Assembly: GCF_013368755.1 (NCBI RefSeq) | Contig: NC_049565.1 | Span: forward strand, 2,914,001 to 2,978,000 | Direction of reading: 5' to 3' | DNA: 64,000 nt | From: Talaromyces rugulosus | Taxonomy: Eukaryota > Ascomycota > Eurotiomycetes > Eurotiales > Trichocomaceae | Shown: one piece after another, positions 63,484 through 64,000 of the stretch | Layout: the number at the start of each line of letters is the position of its first letter | Position numbering within the stretch: position 1 is the stretch's first letter | Translations under genes and position numbers: made by a program | Notes under the pieces: model-generated | Seen by the model: the letters and a program-made list of their open reading frames with translations, nothing else | Databases searched by the model: none | What the model was told of the DNA's origin: nothing

Positions 63484-64000
63484 TTTGAGATGTTTTTTTT
63501 TGTCTCTTTCGGGATGGAAGAGTAATTAGGAGATGAACTGATATACTGAGAGGTGGATGTTAGAGAAAGTCTCTTGGAAAGTAGCAGAGGAGTAAACAGA
63601 GATCTGAAAGTTTGCAAGAATTGAAAGTAACAGAGCGGAGGGTGAGGTGTATAGTCTTACCTTGTAGCCTCTTGTAGCCTCTTGTAGCCTCAAGTGGGTG
63701 AGCGACAGTAAGATAGTTGAGAGAAGAAGCTGTCAGAGTTGTTGAGTGAAAGAGAAGATGGCTGGATGTGAGGACAGGACGGGAGGGGACAAGCCTCAGA
63801 GTGCTGGGCAACCGGTAGTTAGGATCCGCAAACAGCTTGTCTTGCCTTGGATTTAAAAACCAAAATATACCAAGGCAGATTAATGAGATGTTTGAGAATG
63901 ATTCAAGATTCAATTGTAAAGACTCCTTTGTAAATCTGCTAGCTAAAAGAGTAAAAGACCTGGGTCACTAACGAAAAAGCGCACACTCGGCATGAGCAAA
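63484..64000. promoter_or_regulatory. Upstream region of the small basic protein gene
   Basis: Promoter side of the minus-strand gene, running to the window edge. Contains a 10-bp tandem repeat (separate entry). No further gene supported. Confidence 0.45.
63661..63690. repeat. Three tandem copies of CTTGTAGCCT
   Basis: Exact three-fold repeat of a 10-bp unit, about 180 bp upstream of the small basic protein start. The first base pair of a fourth unit (C) is present but the copy then diverges. Confidence 0.9.

Overview
The window is nuclear DNA from a filamentous ascomycete, most likely a member of the Eurotiales. The grounds are many short (41-86 bp) GT-AG introns, compact genes on both strands separated by AT-rich or pyrimidine-rich spacers, and fungal families (Zn2Cys6 regulators, fungal seven-helix receptors, DUF7770, Abp2, a short MADS-like protein). 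I cannot fix the genus from sequence alone. I rebuilt gene models by hand from reading frames, splice sites and family motifs. Every multi-exon model stays in frame across its junctions.

Layout: 0.2-16.9 kb is mostly metabolic. It holds a YdeI-like protein, glycogen branching enzyme, an aldo/keto reductase, a FacC/Yat2-type carnitine acetyltransferase, a membrane-anchored GH92 mannosidase, MYG1 and an M20 amidohydrolase. From 16.9 to 21.9 kb is a gene-poor stretch with a possible half-eroded zinc-cluster remnant and a recurring TACGGAGTA motif. From 21.9 to 30 kb lie a cAMP-receptor-like receptor, the Rab11/Ypt31 GTPase, a transposase-derived gene, a zinc-cluster regulator interrupted by a stop codon, and an MDR oxidoreductase. 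From 30.8 to 42 kb lie a large chromodomain protein, an APH-type kinase-like protein, a frameshifted DUF7770 gene, mitochondrial ClpX bracketed by two identical inverted tRNA-Arg(ACG) genes, and a dienelactone hydrolase. From 42 to 64 kb lie a Zn2Cys6 regulator, a second receptor, a WW-domain protein, BRX1, two F-box proteins, a MADS-like protein, a divergent aspartate aminotransferase, Abp2 and a small basic protein.

This is not a gene cluster with one pathway. Loose themes are carbon and acetyl-unit metabolism (branching enzyme, carnitine acetyltransferase, aminotransferase), nutrient or signal sensing (two receptors), and chromatin or replication (chromodomain protein, Abp2).

The most interesting item is the intact 371-codon gene at 25560-26675. 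It keeps the whole fold order of a Tc1/mariner transposase, has gained a proline-rich leader with an AT-hook, and carries a lysine where the third catalytic acid should be. It shares a short divergent promoter region with an essential Rab gene, which suggests a domesticated DNA-binding protein. Second is the pair of inverted tRNA-Arg copies around clpX, whose identity runs 29 bp past the tRNA. Several genes also show possible splice or start variants (MYG1, ClpX, the APH-like gene, the first receptor).
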